Notes: generated from the letters alone by a model not told the origin. A stretch of 64,000 bases of DNA from Alcanivorax sp. (GCF_002726155.1 NZ_PBSH01000004.1:1-64000); one strand, 5' to 3'; numbered from the stretch's first letter, positions 7,766 to 17,162 are shown. Numbers and translations are program-made.

Positions 7766-8974
7766 TTACCGAGGCGGCTGGCTGCTATGCTCAAAACGGT
7801 ACGTCATATTCAACTGAATCCGTGGAGCTTCGCTGCGATCGCCTCCCTGGTTGTCACGCAAGCCGTAGGATAGTTCGGCCCCATAGCTTAGTGATGATGT
7901 GTGCTGGCGAACCGCAGTGAGCGTGCCATAGCGGCTGCGGCGCATGGCTGCTGTGGGCAAGGCCGAGTCACCTTCAATCGACACCTCCCCTGCCACCATA
8001 CCCAGGGTCCATGCTGGACTCAGTTTCCATTGCGACCCCAGGTAGCCGCCTTGAGCCAACAAAGGCTGTAGATCCCGGCCGGCATAGACAAAACCGTCCA
8101 TCCCGCTGTCGCCGAAACCGGATAGGTCGTTGTAATAATGCGCCATGGCCTGACCATAACTGGCGCTGGCAAACAGCGTTACCGTGTCTGTCATCGCCAG
8201 GGCCGTGCTAATCACGCCGCCGGTTGCGTCGGTAAACTGTTGGTCACCGTCGGTGAATTCCACCCCAATCTCCCGGTTCACGATCCCGACCTTAACGTGG
8301 CCTGCAGAAAACGCTTGTTTCCAGGTGGCGATGGCATCAGGCCTGCGGCCGGCAGCACTGGTTGTGTTAGCGGGGTCGTAAATTTCACTGTTGGGATCTT
8401 CAAAGGCCAGGGTCAGGTGGTCGCCCTGCCACCGTACTCCGGTTTGCCGCGCGAAGATGGCGCTATTGGGACCTTGTGCGTCCAGGGTTAACGGCCAGGC
8501 CGCACCATCCAGCAGGGCCGTAAAACCGTAACCGGCGCGCCACGGACCGTTTTCGACATAAAAATCACGGATGCGCAGCTCATAGCTGTCCAGGCTGCCA
8601 AACAGGTCCATCGCAAAGACCATGTGCGGGCCGCTACCCTCTCCCACCTGAAAGCCAAAGCGGCTGTTCTTGGCACTCATGACGAAATTCTGCTGATCCG
8701 TGTCGCCACCGGGAATCGTGCTGGGGATCAGTAGTTCGTCAAAGCCGGCATCCTTGTCATCATAGATGGCATCGACGCTGACGCTGCCGAATACTTTCAA
8801 GCTGGGCCAGTTCAGCGCGGAATCAGTCGGCTCATCGCCGAGACGGGATTTGAGCTGGTCTAGCTCGGATTGCAGACGACGAATTTCAGCCTGGGTGTTA
8901 TCCCCATGGGCGGCGCTGGTCAGTGCGGCAAGGCTGAAAGCAGTCATCCAGGCGGTGGTTTTCACCCTGGACAT
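7766..8974 (-). CDS. DcaP-like outer-membrane porin
   Basis: A 402-residue outer-membrane protein. After a signal peptide (MSRVKTTAWMTAFSLAALTSAAHG) comes a short coiled-coil (IRRLQSELDQLKSRLG). A 16-strand-like beta-barrel with alternating aromatic strands follows, ending in a terminal strand with the usual C-terminal aromatic (LNMTYRFE). The N-terminal coiled-coil plus FGSVSVDAIYD and SRFGF pattern matches DcaP/trimeric porins of Acinetobacter and relatives, which take up organic acids. The start at 8974 is set by CAGGAG 6 bases upstream; the frame continues 14 codons further without a ribosome site. Substrate cannot be predicted. Confidence 0.75.
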   Translation of the reverse strand: MSRVKTTAWMTAFSLAALTSAAHGDNTQAEIRRLQSELDQLKSRLGDEPTDSALNWPSLKVFGSVSVDAIYDDKDAGFDELLIPSTIPGGDTDQQNFVMSAKNSRFGFQVGEGSGPHMVFAMDLFGSLDSYELRIRDFYVENGPWRAGYGFTALLDGAAWPLTLDAQGPNSAIFARQTGVRWQGDHLTLAFEDPNSEIYDPANTTSAAGRRPDAIATWKQAFSAGHVKVGIVNREIGVEFTDGDQQFTDATGGVISTALAMTDTVTLFASASYGQAMAHYYNDLSGFGDSGMDGFVYAGRDLQPLLAQGGYLGSQWKLSPAWTLGMVAGEVSIEGDSALPTAAMRRSRYGTLTAVRQHTSSLSYGAELSYGLRDNQGGDRSEAPRIQLNMTYRFEHSSQPPR

Positions 8975-9275
8975 GACGATCTCCTGAAGGTCCACCGGAT
9001 CACGGTGGGCGCTCAATGTGGCAGCGCCTTTTCCGCTGCCCTGCCTTGTGGGCGGGGTAAATCGGTATGGCGATGCGTGGAAGGCGCGCAGGATACGGAA
9101 CTGTCAGCGCGACAACCACTAAACGTGCTGTTTATTGGTGCATAAAAGGTAAAAATTTGACGGGCGGAATGAAACTAACTGCATTGGATATAGCCAAGGG
9201 CGACAACAAGCTGGCAGGGGTACAGGAAGAGATGCCCCGGGCTGGCCTTTCGCCACCCGGGATATCATTAATTCT
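8975..9275. other. Intergenic region upstream of the porin gene
   Basis: About 300 bases without a supportable gene. It contains a small hairpin in the presumed porin leader (GGCAGCG 9020-9026 with CGCTGCC 9034-9040, 7-base loop). Near the end of the VWA gene, paired CCCGGG copies (around 9240-9265) may act as its terminator. No clear promoter boxes were recognised. Confidence 0.4.
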
Positions 9276-10454
9276 TTATTTGCTCAGTTGCCGCATGGCT
9301 TTCTCAAGCCCCTCGATGGTCAGCGGGAACATATGGTGTTCGCAGAGCTGTTTGATCCACTGCGTAGAGGTGGTCATTTGCCAGGCGCGCTCCGGTTCCG
9401 GATTCAGCCACACCACTTTTTCGTAGGTGTCGGTGACTCGCTGAAACCACACAGCGCCGGCCTCTTCGTTCCAGTGCTCCACACTGCCGCCCACCGAGTT
9501 GACCTCATAGGGGCTCATGGCGGCGTCGCCCACGAAGATCACCTTGTAGTCGCTGCCATACTTGTGCAGCACGTCCCAAGTGGAGATTTTCTCATCCCAG
9601 CGACGGCGATTATCTTTCCAGACATACTCATAGATGAAGTTGTGGAAGTAGAAATACTCCATGTGCTTGAACTCTGCCCGGGCAGCGGAGAACAGCTCTT
9701 CGCACAGCTTCACATAGGGGTCCATGGAGCCACCGATATCAAAGAAGATCAGTACTTTGACGCGGTTTTCCTTTTCCGGGCGCATCTTGATATCGAGCAG
9801 CCCGGCATTGCGGGCAGTGGACGAAATAGTGTCGTCCATGTCCAGTTCTTCATCGCGGCCGGTGCGGGCAAATTTTCGCAGCCGGCGCATGGCCAGCTTG
9901 ATGTTACGGGTGCCCAGCTCCACGGAATCATCCAGATTACGGAATTCCCGCTTCTCCCAGACTTTCACGGCTTTCTTGTTCCGTGAAGGCCCGGTCATGC
10001 GCACCCCTTCGGGGTTTTCGCCGTAACCACCGAACGGGCTGGTGCCACCGGTGCCAACCCACTTGTTGCCACCCTGGTGGCGTTTTTCCTGTTCTTCGAG
10101 CCGCTTGCGCAACTCGTCCATGATTTTTTCCAGGCTGCCGAGCCCCTTGAGTTTCTCGAACTCCTCCGGACTCAGGTTCTTTTCCAGCTCTTTGCGCAAC
10201 CACTCGTCCGGGATTACCTTGCTGAGCCAGTCTGGCTCCAGGTTTTCCAGGCCTTCAAAATAGTTGGCAAACGCCTGATCAAAGCGGTCATAGTATTTTT
10301 CGTCTTTCACCATGACCGCCCGGCTCAGGAGGTAGAAATCCTCAATGGAGCCAAACGCCACATGCGCATGCAGTGCATCGAATAAATCCAGCAGTTCGCG
10401 CAGGGTGACGGGCACCCGATAGCGACGCAGATTTTCGAAAAAACCAATAAGCAT
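9276..10454 (-). CDS. VWA-domain protein, CoxE-like, partner of MoxR ATPase
   Basis: A 392-residue cytoplasmic protein without signal peptide or membrane segments. The N-terminal ~230 residues are charged and helical, with a Gly-rich linker (GGTSPFGGYGENPEG, about 136-150). The C-terminal half is a von Willebrand A fold with the metal-ion site D-I-G-G-S at 239-243. CoxE-type VWA proteins work with MoxR AAA+ ATPases to remodel or insert metals into client enzymes. The moxR-like gene lies 18 bases upstream in the same direction. No client gene is next to the pair, so the target is unknown. Confidence 0.8.
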   Translation of the reverse strand: MLIGFFENLRRYRVPVTLRELLDLFDALHAHVAFGSIEDFYLLSRAVMVKDEKYYDRFDQAFANYFEGLENLEPDWLSKVIPDEWLRKELEKNLSPEEFEKLKGLGSLEKIMDELRKRLEEQEKRHQGGNKWVGTGGTSPFGGYGENPEGVRMTGPSRNKKAVKVWEKREFRNLDDSVELGTRNIKLAMRRLRKFARTGRDEELDMDDTISSTARNAGLLDIKMRPEKENRVKVLIFFDIGGSMDPYVKLCEELFSAARAEFKHMEYFYFHNFIYEYVWKDNRRRWDEKISTWDVLHKYGSDYKVIFVGDAAMSPYEVNSVGGSVEHWNEEAGAVWFQRVTDTYEKVVWLNPEPERAWQMTTSTQWIKQLCEHHMFPLTIEGLEKAMRQLSK

Positions 10455-10472
10455 AGTTTGCCCGTGGACCGG

Positions 10473-11315
10473 TTAGCTTTCGCGGCGATTCATGAACGCC
10501 AGACGCTCGAGAAGCTGCACATCGGATTCGTTCTTCAGCAAAGCGCCGTACAAGGGCGGGATCGCGCTCTTGGTATCTCGGCTACGCAGAATATCTTCCG
10601 GGATATCGTCGGCCATCAACAGCTTGAGCCAATCGATCAGCTCACTGGTGGAAGGTTTCTTCTTCAGGCCCGGTACCTTTCGCAGGTCAAAGAAGATTTC
10701 CAGCGCTTCGCTCACCAGGTTCTTTTTGATCTCGGGGAAATGCACATCCACGATGGCCTGCATGGTGACCGCATCGGGGAAGTTGATGTAATGAAAGAAG
10801 CAGCGGCGCAGGAAGGCGTCCGGCAGCTCTTTCTCATTGTTGGACGTAATGATCACGATCGGGCGCTGTTGCGCCTTGATCAGTTCGCCGGTTTCATAAA
10901 CGAAGAATTCCATTCGATCCAGCTCCTGGAGCAGGTCGTTGGGGAATTCGATATCGGCTTTGTCGACTTCGTCAATCAGCAGCACCACCTGACCCTCATG
11001 GGTAAAGGCTTCCCAGAGCTTGCCCTTCTTCAGGTAGTTGGACACATCCTCGACCCCTTCGGCGCCGAGCTGGGAATCACGCAGACGCGATACTGCATCG
11101 TATTCATACAGGCCCTGCTGAGCCTTGGTGGTGGACTTCACATTCCACGACAGCAGTGGCAGACCCAGGGATTCAGCAACCTGTTCGGCCAGCAGCGTTT
11201 TGCCGGTACCGGGCTCGCCTTTGATAAGCAGCGGGCGCTTGAGGGCAATGGCTGCATTCACGGCCATTTTCAGGTCATCTGTGGCCACATATTGGTCAGT
11301 ACCCTGAAACTGCAT
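10473..11315 (-). CDS. MoxR-family AAA+ ATPase
   Basis: A 280-residue MoxR-type ATPase. Walker A is GEPGTGKT (residues 33-40), Walker B LLIDEVDKAD (about 115-124), sensor 1 IITSNNEKELPDAFLRRC with an arginine finger, and a helical lid at the C-terminus. It likely acts as a chaperone together with the VWA protein encoded 18 bases downstream. The start at 11315 (MQFQGTDQ) is set by TTTGGAG 6 bases upstream; the longer frame would start at a TTG lying inside that ribosome site. A divergent promoter region with rsmE lies at 11316-11518. Confidence 0.85.
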   Translation of the reverse strand: MQFQGTDQYVATDDLKMAVNAAIALKRPLLIKGEPGTGKTLLAEQVAESLGLPLLSWNVKSTTKAQQGLYEYDAVSRLRDSQLGAEGVEDVSNYLKKGKLWEAFTHEGQVVLLIDEVDKADIEFPNDLLQELDRMEFFVYETGELIKAQQRPIVIITSNNEKELPDAFLRRCFFHYINFPDAVTMQAIVDVHFPEIKKNLVSEALEIFFDLRKVPGLKKKPSTSELIDWLKLLMADDIPEDILRSRDTKSAIPPLYGALLKNESDVQLLERLAFMNRRES

Positions 11316-11518
11316 GAAATTCTCCAAACTGAACAGTTAATCGAACGGGTGATCAGGCGGCACACTCTAGCAATCCAGTGCCGCCGGGCAAAGGGCCATA
11401 ATAGCCAAGGAAACAGTGATTTGCGTCAACAGATTGCTGTCAATCCTGCTTGTGGCGCAATCGGCCTGACCTGTAAACCTTTGTTCCAGGGGCTACGCTG
11501 TGTGCCATAATCCGCGCC

Positions 11519-12238
11519 ATGAATTTGCTCCTGCTGCACCCCGACCAATACCTGCACGACGCCCTCTGGCGCCTGAATCCCCGCCAGTGCACCCATGTGC
11601 GCACCGTGCTTAACCTGGCGGAGGGGGCGCAATGCCGAGCAGGATTGCTGGGTGGTGGCACGGGAACGGCCACCATAAAATCCATAGTAAACAATGAAAT
11701 AACGGTTTTTTTTAAAGAGGAGTCTCAGCCAGAGCCTCCCCTGCCGTTATCCTTGTTGATGGCGTTACCTCGCCCCAAAATGCTCAAGCGAATCTTGATC
11801 GACGCCACCAGTCTGGGCATCAAACGCATTGTGCTGATCAACAGCTGGAAAGTGGACAAGAGCTACTGGCAAACCCCCAATCTCAAAGCCGACCTGCTTC
11901 GCGAGAAGATGATTCTCGGTCTTGAGCAGGCACGGGATACCCGGTTGCCAGAGCTGATTCTGGCCCCCCGCTTTAAACCCTTTGTGGAAGATTCGCTGGG
12001 TAAATGGGCCGGTAGCGGCCAGCGCATCCTTGCTCACCCAGGGGATGATTACCCCGCCCTTCCCTGTGACCTGAGCGAGCCAGTCACACTGGCCGTGGGC
12101 CCGGAGGGAGGCTGGACGGATTATGAAGTGGATATGCTGCAGCGACAGGGATTTGCCTGTCACCGTTTCGGAGCAAGAATCTTACGTGTGGAAACGGCAT
12201 TGCCAGCGTTGGTCGGCCGGCTGATGAGGCTGCCGTAG
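11519..12238 (+). CDS. rsmE: 16S rRNA m3U1498 methyltransferase
   Basis: A 239-residue SPOUT-class methyltransferase that N3-methylates U1498 of 16S rRNA. It has an N-terminal PUA-like beta domain (about 1-75) and a C-terminal trefoil-knot domain. The latter carries the family motif LAVGPEGGWTDYEVDML and then RFGARILRVETALPAL, which form the SAM site. Length is normal for the family. No strong ribosome site precedes the ATG. It is divergent from moxR and convergent with rluB. Confidence 0.92.
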   Translation: MNLLLLHPDQYLHDALWRLNPRQCTHVRTVLNLAEGAQCRAGLLGGGTGTATIKSIVNNEITVFFKEESQPEPPLPLSLLMALPRPKMLKRILIDATSLGIKRIVLINSWKVDKSYWQTPNLKADLLREKMILGLEQARDTRLPELILAPRFKPFVEDSLGKWAGSGQRILAHPGDDYPALPCDLSEPVTLAVGPEGGWTDYEVDMLQRQGFACHRFGARILRVETALPALVGRLMRLP

Positions 12239-12301
12239 CAGCATGCCCTGCAGCCGAACCGCATACGAATCACGGCCTCGACTGCAAAGACAGGAAAGGT
12301 G

Positions 12302-13144
12302 CTAGCGGCGATACGGTCCGCGGCGGGCCTTGCGGGGCGGCTTGCTACCGCTGCGCTGGTGGCGCAGACGAGCACGGCCGTAAAGCCCCGTGTACTTCTT
12401 GCCCTTGAGTTCCACCTTGTCGATCAGCGCTTTCATTTGCTCCGGCTCCAGCTCCATCCAGCGGCCCTGACGCAATTGCGGGGGCAGTGTCAGGTCACCA
12501 AAACGGATCCGCATCAGGCGTGCCACTTCCAGATCCTGTGACTGGAACAGGCGACGCACCTCCCGGTACTTACCGCCAGTAAGTGTAGCCTTGTACCAAT
12601 GGTTGGCGCCCTCTTCTGCGCCACCGGCGTCTTCAATGCTGTCGAATTTGGAAACACCGTCTTCCAGCAATACGCCGTCGAGCATGGCCTGGCGTTTTTC
12701 CGGCGTCATGCCGCCGCGCACACGCACAGCGTATTCACGCACAAAGCCGTTTGAGGGGTGCATTAACCGGTGAGCCAGTTCGCCATCAGTGGTGAACAAC
12801 ATCATGCCGGTGGTGTTGATATCCAGCCGGCCAACCTGCACCCAGCGCATACCCTGCAGGCGCGGCAGGTTATCGAAAACCGTCGGGCGGCCTTCCGGGT
12901 CATTGCGCGAACACACTTCCCCCGGGGGTTTGTGGTACATAATGACACGCTGAACGGTATCTTCTTCGGCCTTCACTTTAATAATCCTGCCATCTACACG
13001 TAGGGTATCTTCACTGCCAACTCGGTCGCCCAGGGTCGCAACAGTCCCATTGACCGAGACGCGACCGTCACTGATCCAGGTTTCGAGCTCCCGGCGGGAA
13101 CCCAGCCCGGCACGGGCCAGGACTTTCTGTAATTTCTCACTCAT
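12302..13144 (-). CDS. rluB: 23S rRNA pseudouridine synthase, RluB type
   Basis: A 280-residue enzyme with an N-terminal S4 RNA-binding domain (LQKVLARAGLGSRRELETWISDGRVSVNG split over residues 4-33). A RsuA/RluB catalytic domain follows, with GRLDINTTGMMLFTTDGELA, whose Asp is the catalytic nucleophile. It should make pseudouridine 2605 in 23S rRNA. The last ~25 residues are very basic (KPPRKARRGPYRR end), probably an rRNA-binding tail. It starts 8 bases inside the end of scpB and belongs to the trpS-scpA-scpB-rluB run found in many gammaproteobacteria. Confidence 0.9.
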   Translation of the reverse strand: MSEKLQKVLARAGLGSRRELETWISDGRVSVNGTVATLGDRVGSEDTLRVDGRIIKVKAEEDTVQRVIMYHKPPGEVCSRNDPEGRPTVFDNLPRLQGMRWVQVGRLDINTTGMMLFTTDGELAHRLMHPSNGFVREYAVRVRGGMTPEKRQAMLDGVLLEDGVSKFDSIEDAGGAEEGANHWYKATLTGGKYREVRRLFQSQDLEVARLMRIRFGDLTLPPQLRQGRWMELEPEQMKALIDKVELKGKKYTGLYGRARLRHQRSGSKPPRKARRGPYRR

Positions 13145-14093
13145 GGGGCGTTCGGCTTTCCTCTGCGCTGTCGCTCGGTTCCAGCTTCTGATCAGAAGTA
13201 TTGTCTACCGCGACATCATCACTATCGTTTGCCGCCCCGCTCGGCTCCGCGGGGGTATTATCATCCGCCCCGGCGTCTTCACTGGCCGGGGTTGGCGCTT
13301 CGTCATTTTGCTCGCCGGGTTTGCGGCGAAATTCCTGTTCAAAGCTGGCGAGCACGGAGTCCACCTTGTCCATGCTCATCTGCGTGGAATCATCAATTTC
13401 CGGTTCCGGCTCAAAGCCGGGGATACTTTCCTGATCACCCGGCAGCCGCGCTTCGCGCTCACCAAAGTCATCATCGTCAATATCACCTTCCGAAGCTTCG
13501 TCGGCATCGCCCTCTCCCGCCTTGCTGGGGGGGACATCAGTCAGGGCCAGCTCTTCGTTAAGTTTATCCAGGTCCCGGATTTCTGCCAGCGACGGCAAGT
13601 CTTCCAGGCTCTTGAGGTCAAAGTAGTCCAGAAACTGTTTGGTGGTCGCGAACATGGCCGGGCGGCCCGGCACATCACGGTGTCCGACAACGCGCACCCA
13701 GTTTCGCTCCAGCAAGCTTTTGACGATATGGGAGCTTACCGAAACGCCACGAATTTCTTCGATTTCGCCACGGGTAATTGGCTGGCGATACGCGATCAGG
13801 GCCAGGGTTTCCAGAATGGCCCGGCTATAACGTGGCGGCTTTTCCTGCCACAAACGGCTGACCCAGGAGCCCAGCTCCGAGCGTGCCTGAAAGCGAAATC
13901 CGGACGCCACTTCCTTTAGGAAAATGCCGCGACCGTCGTATTCGTCGGCCAGCTGCTCAAGATATTTAGACAAGTCCTGTTTGCTGGGGCGGTCCTCTTC
14001 ATCGAACAATGCCAGCATGCCGTCACGGTCCAGCGGACCTTCGGCTACAAGAATAGCCGCTTCAACGATTCTTTTTATTTGCTCAGCGTCCAC
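13137..14093 (-). CDS. scpB: Segregation and condensation protein B
   Basis: A 318-residue ScpB, the winged-helix subunit that with ScpA and SMC organises and segregates the chromosome. The two winged helices occupy about residues 1-170 (LETLALIAYRQPITRGEIEEIRG and VVGHRDVPGRPAMFATTKQFLDYF). The remaining ~145 residues are an acidic, low-complexity tail full of Asp/Glu/Ser/Ala, longer than in E. coli-sized relatives. It starts with GTG, two bases after the scpA stop, with AAGGGG as ribosome site, so it is coupled to scpA. Confidence 0.9.
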   Translation of the reverse strand: MDAEQIKRIVEAAILVAEGPLDRDGMLALFDEEDRPSKQDLSKYLEQLADEYDGRGIFLKEVASGFRFQARSELGSWVSRLWQEKPPRYSRAILETLALIAYRQPITRGEIEEIRGVSVSSHIVKSLLERNWVRVVGHRDVPGRPAMFATTKQFLDYFDLKSLEDLPSLAEIRDLDKLNEELALTDVPPSKAGEGDADEASEGDIDDDDFGEREARLPGDQESIPGFEPEPEIDDSTQMSMDKVDSVLASFEQEFRRKPGEQNDEAPTPASEDAGADDNTPAEPSGAANDSDDVAVDNTSDQKLEPSDSAEESRTPHE

Positions 14094-14095
14094 GC

Positions 14096-15094
14096 TTACC
14101 CCTTGGTTCCATCGTGTGCATCGTCATCCGCGACGTCGAGGGAGTCTGTATCACTTTCGTAGGCATCCGGTGTGGCGCCCGGTTCATCATCGACTTCAAG
14201 ACTGGCGAGCAGATCGGATTCTTCCAGCACCAGGGTCTTGGCCTTAACATGGATCGGTGCAAATGCTTCGGTCTGCACCAGCTCGATCAGTGAGCCTTTG
14301 ACCAGCTCCAGTGTGGCGAGGAAAGTCACCACCACGCCAAGCTTGCCTTCTTCCGGATTGAACAATTCGATGAAAGGAACAAAGTCTCGACCTTTGAGCT
14401 TGTCCAGCACGCTGGCCATGCGCTCACGGGTAGACAGTTTCTCTCGGGAAATCTGGTGGCTTTCGAACATGTCAGCCCGATGCATCACCTCTTTCAAGGC
14501 CAGCAACAACTCGCGCATGTCCACATCTGGCTGGGCTTTCTCGCGGGTGTACTCCGGGCGCTTGGCCTCCGCGGGGAAGATATCCCGCTCCAGGCGTGGC
14601 AGCTCATCAATATCTTCTGCGGCTTTCTTGAAACGTTCGTATTCCTGCAGACGACGAATCAGCTCTGCACGGGGGTCTTCCCCATCCTCTTCTTCGTCTT
14701 CCTTTGGGCGTGGCAGCAGCATGCGCGATTTGATTTCGCTCAGCATGGCTGCCATGACCAGATATTCCGCCGCCAGCTCGAAGTTCATGGCCTTCATCAG
14801 TTCCACGTACTCCATGTACTGAACGGTGATGGTGGCCACGGGAATGTCGAGAATGTCGAGATTTTGGCGTTTGATCAGGTAGAGCAGCAAGTCCAGCGGA
14901 CCTTCAAAGGCCTCCAGAAAAACTTCCAGCGCATCCGGCGGAATGTAGAGGTCATCGGGCAACTTGGTGATGGCTTTGCCATACACCAGACCAAACGGCA
15001 TTTCCGACTGGCTCGGGTGCAAGGGCCCCAGCATGCCTGCTGGTTGCTCAGGTCCCGGGGTCTCTTCTGCCGTCTGCTCTACCGTTTCCGTCAT
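14096..15094 (-). CDS. scpA: Segregation and condensation protein A
   Basis: A 332-residue kleisin, the bridge between SMC heads and ScpB. The conserved core spans about residues 35-280 and begins with LEAFEGPLDLLLYLIKRQNLDILDIP, split by family-typical substitutions. It contains YLVMAAMLSEIKSRMLLP. N-terminal (about 1-35) and C-terminal (about 295-332) extensions are acidic and disordered. It lies 12 bases after trpS, with GGCGGAG before the ATG, and is followed directly by scpB. Confidence 0.92.
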   Translation of the reverse strand: MTETVEQTAEETPGPEQPAGMLGPLHPSQSEMPFGLVYGKAITKLPDDLYIPPDALEVFLEAFEGPLDLLLYLIKRQNLDILDIPVATITVQYMEYVELMKAMNFELAAEYLVMAAMLSEIKSRMLLPRPKEDEEEDGEDPRAELIRRLQEYERFKKAAEDIDELPRLERDIFPAEAKRPEYTREKAQPDVDMRELLLALKEVMHRADMFESHQISREKLSTRERMASVLDKLKGRDFVPFIELFNPEEGKLGVVVTFLATLELVKGSLIELVQTEAFAPIHVKAKTLVLEESDLLASLEVDDEPGATPDAYESDTDSLDVADDDAHDGTKG

Positions 15095-15106
15095 GCTCTG
15101 CTCCGC

Positions 15107-16321
15107 CTAGCGGTAATTCAGGCCCATGGCTGCGCGCACTTCTTCCAGTGTGGCGCGGGCGGCTTCGCGTGCTTCCTCGCACCCTTCAGCCACAATGGTG
15201 CGAACCAGGTCCGGGTTGCGCAGGTGTTCTTCCGCACGTTTGCGAATGGGCTCCAGCTCTTCCTGAACCGCTTCGATGATCGGCTTCTTGCAATCCAGGC
15301 AGCCGATCCCGGCACTAGTGCAGCCTTCACGCACCCACTGCCGGGTAGTCTCGTCAGAATACACCATGTGAAACTGCCATACCGGGCAGTTATCCGGGTT
15401 GCCAGCGTCGGTGCGGCGCACCCGAGCCGGATCTGTTGGCATGCGGCGAATCTTGTTGTCCACATCCGCAGGCTCTTCACGCATGCTGATAAAGTTGCCG
15501 TAGGATTTGGACATTTTTTGACCGTCCAGCCCCGGCATCTTGGACGCCTGGGTAAGCAATGACTGGGGCTCGGCAAGGATCACCTTACCGCCGCCTTCCA
15601 GATCGCCCAGCAGGCGCTCCTTGTCACCCAGGGTGATGTTCTGTTGCCCGTCCACCAGTGCGCGCGCCGTTTCCAGTGCGGCTTCATCGCCTTTTTCCTG
15701 ATACTGGCGACGGTGGTTCAGGTAAATCTTGGACTGTTTCTTGCCCATCTTCTTGATGGCAGCATCCACGGCTTCTTCAAAGCCCGGTTCACGGCCATAG
15801 AGATGATTGAAGCGACGCGCCACTTCCCGGGTCAGCTCCACATGGGCAACCTGATCCGCCCCCACCGGCACCTGGCCTGCGCGGTAGGCGAGAATATCAG
15901 CAGACTGAAGCAGCGGATAACCGAGAAAGCCATAGGTGCTCAGGTCTTTCTCGCGCAGCTTTTCCTGCTGATCCTTGTAGGTCGGCACCCGTTCAAGCCA
16001 AGACAGTGGTGTCATCATCGACAGCAGCAGATGCAGCTCCGCGTGCTCCGGTACCTGGCTCTGGATAAACAGCGTGGCAGACCCCGGATTCACACCGGCG
16101 GCCAGCCAGTCGATCACCAGGTCCCAGACATGCTGCTCGATCTTGTGCGGGTTTTCGTATTCGGTGGTGAGTCCGTGCCAGTCTGCGACAAAGAAGAAAC
16201 ACTCAAACTCATGCTGCAGACGCGCCCAGTTTTTCAGCACGCCATGGTAATGCCCCAGATGCAGGCGGCCGGTGGCGCGCATGCCGGAAACAACTCGCTG
16301 GGAGGGAACCACGGAACTCAA
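15107..16321 (-). CDS. trpS: Tryptophanyl-tRNA synthetase
   Basis: A 404-residue class I synthetase that charges tRNA-Trp. The HIGH-like motif is HLGHYHG near residue 22, KMSKS lies in the second half (GLDGQKMSKSYGNF), and the tRNA-binding helical domain follows. It is longer than E. coli TrpS because of an insertion after the Rossmann fold (QQNITLGDKERLLGDLEGGG), as in TrpS2-like enzymes of many proteobacteria. A TTG start at 16321 is preferred because AAGGAG sits 6 bases upstream. The alternative ATG at 16351 lies inside a leader hairpin. First gene of the trpS-scpA-scpB-rluB run. Confidence 0.92.
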   Translation of the reverse strand: MSSVVPSQRVVSGMRATGRLHLGHYHGVLKNWARLQHEFECFFFVADWHGLTTEYENPHKIEQHVWDLVIDWLAAGVNPGSATLFIQSQVPEHAELHLLLSMMTPLSWLERVPTYKDQQEKLREKDLSTYGFLGYPLLQSADILAYRAGQVPVGADQVAHVELTREVARRFNHLYGREPGFEEAVDAAIKKMGKKQSKIYLNHRRQYQEKGDEAALETARALVDGQQNITLGDKERLLGDLEGGGKVILAEPQSLLTQASKMPGLDGQKMSKSYGNFISMREEPADVDNKIRRMPTDPARVRRTDAGNPDNCPVWQFHMVYSDETTRQWVREGCTSAGIGCLDCKKPIIEAVQEELEPIRKRAEEHLRNPDLVRTIVAEGCEEAREAARATLEEVRAAMGLNYR

Positions 16322-16347
16322 AGCCAACTCCTTATACCCTATAGGTG

Positions 16348-16365
16348 GCATTCCTTGGGGAATGC
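16348..16365 (-). promoter_or_regulatory. Short hairpin in trpS leader
   Basis: GCATTCC (16348-16354) and GGAATGC (16359-16365) form a perfect 7-bp stem with a 4-base loop, about 20 bases upstream of the trpS ribosome site. It has no T-run. It may stabilise or attenuate the mRNA. No Trp-rich leader peptide or T-box features were recognised. Confidence 0.35.
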
Positions 16366-16461
16366 TGCGGGGAAAGCCCGCGATTATACGGTGAACCGCG
16401 CCGTGAGGGACAGCGACTTGTCAGTGTCTGATCAAACCCTGAGCAAATCCCTGCAATTTGG

Positions 16462-17085
16462 CTAATAGATGGCGTCGATTGGGCCTGCCCCTTCGCGCAC
16501 CACCACCGGTCCCTCACCTTCAGACAATGAGATTACGGTGGTTTCGGTGGTGCCGCAAAAGCCGCCATCAATGACCAAATCCACGTGGTTTTCCAGAAAA
16601 TCACGTACGTCCTGGGGGTCGGTGAGCGGGAACTCATCGTTGGGCAGGTGGCAAGTCGACGTCATTATCGGCTCGCCGTGCTCGGCCAGCAGTGCCTGAC
16701 AGATGGCATGGTCAGGGACGCGAATGCCAATAGTGCGCTTTTTCGGGTGCATCAATCGGCGCGGCACTTCCGTGGTGCCCTGCAGAATGAAGGTGTAGGC
16801 CCCAGGGGTGTGGGCCTTTAGCAAGCGATAATCCGGATTATCGACCTTGGCATACACCGCCAGGGCGGACAGATCGTGGCACAGCAGCGTGAACTCATGC
16901 TTCTTGTCCAGCTGGCGCAGGCGGATCAGTCGATCCAGGGCATTTTTTTCACCAATGCCGCATCCCAGCGCATAAGTGGTGTCTGTAGGGTAAGCAATCA
17001 GCCCGCCGCCACGTATCACTTCCACAGCTTGACGAATCAGCCGTGGCTGCGGGGTTTCCGGGTGTATGTATAGCGTTTCAGTCAT
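16462..17085 (-). CDS. yciO: YciO/TsaC-family L-threonylcarbamoyladenylate synthase-like protein
   Basis: A 207-residue YrdC-fold protein. Motifs include GGLIAYPTDTTYALGC (about 31-46), KHEFTLLCHDLS, the KKRTIGIRVPDH block and PIMTSTCHLPN. YrdC/TsaC enzymes make threonylcarbamoyl-AMP for t6A in tRNA. The KHEF (rather than KRP) form and the position next to RNase AM and trpS fit the YciO branch, whose activity is weaker or uncertain. The ATG at 17085 matches the family N-terminus; the frame is open 70 codons further but that part is low-complexity and unlike the family. Confidence 0.88.
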   Translation of the reverse strand: MTETLYIHPETPQPRLIRQAVEVIRGGGLIAYPTDTTYALGCGIGEKNALDRLIRLRQLDKKHEFTLLCHDLSALAVYAKVDNPDYRLLKAHTPGAYTFILQGTTEVPRRLMHPKKRTIGIRVPDHAICQALLAEHGEPIMTSTCHLPNDEFPLTDPQDVRDFLENHVDLVIDGGFCGTTETTVISLSEGEGPVVVREGAGPIDAIY

Positions 17086-17162
17086 GGCTGGCAATTCTGA
17101 GCTTCGCAAAGGAACGGCGCAAGCCGCTTTACGTATAAAACCCGATATCAGGGGCGCCTCTT

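Noticed and set aside
10458..11510. 350-codon plus-strand frame opposite the MoxR gene
   Set aside because: The opposite strand carries intact Walker motifs and a ribosome site; the plus-strand frame shows no domain and is a shadow.
14456..15562. 368-codon plus-strand frame opposite scpA and trpS
   Set aside because: It spans two conserved genes and has no protein-like motifs of its own.
16321..16461. T-box or Trp attenuator controlling trpS
   Set aside because: Only one short hairpin is present, with no T-box sequence, no T-run and no Trp-rich leader ORF.
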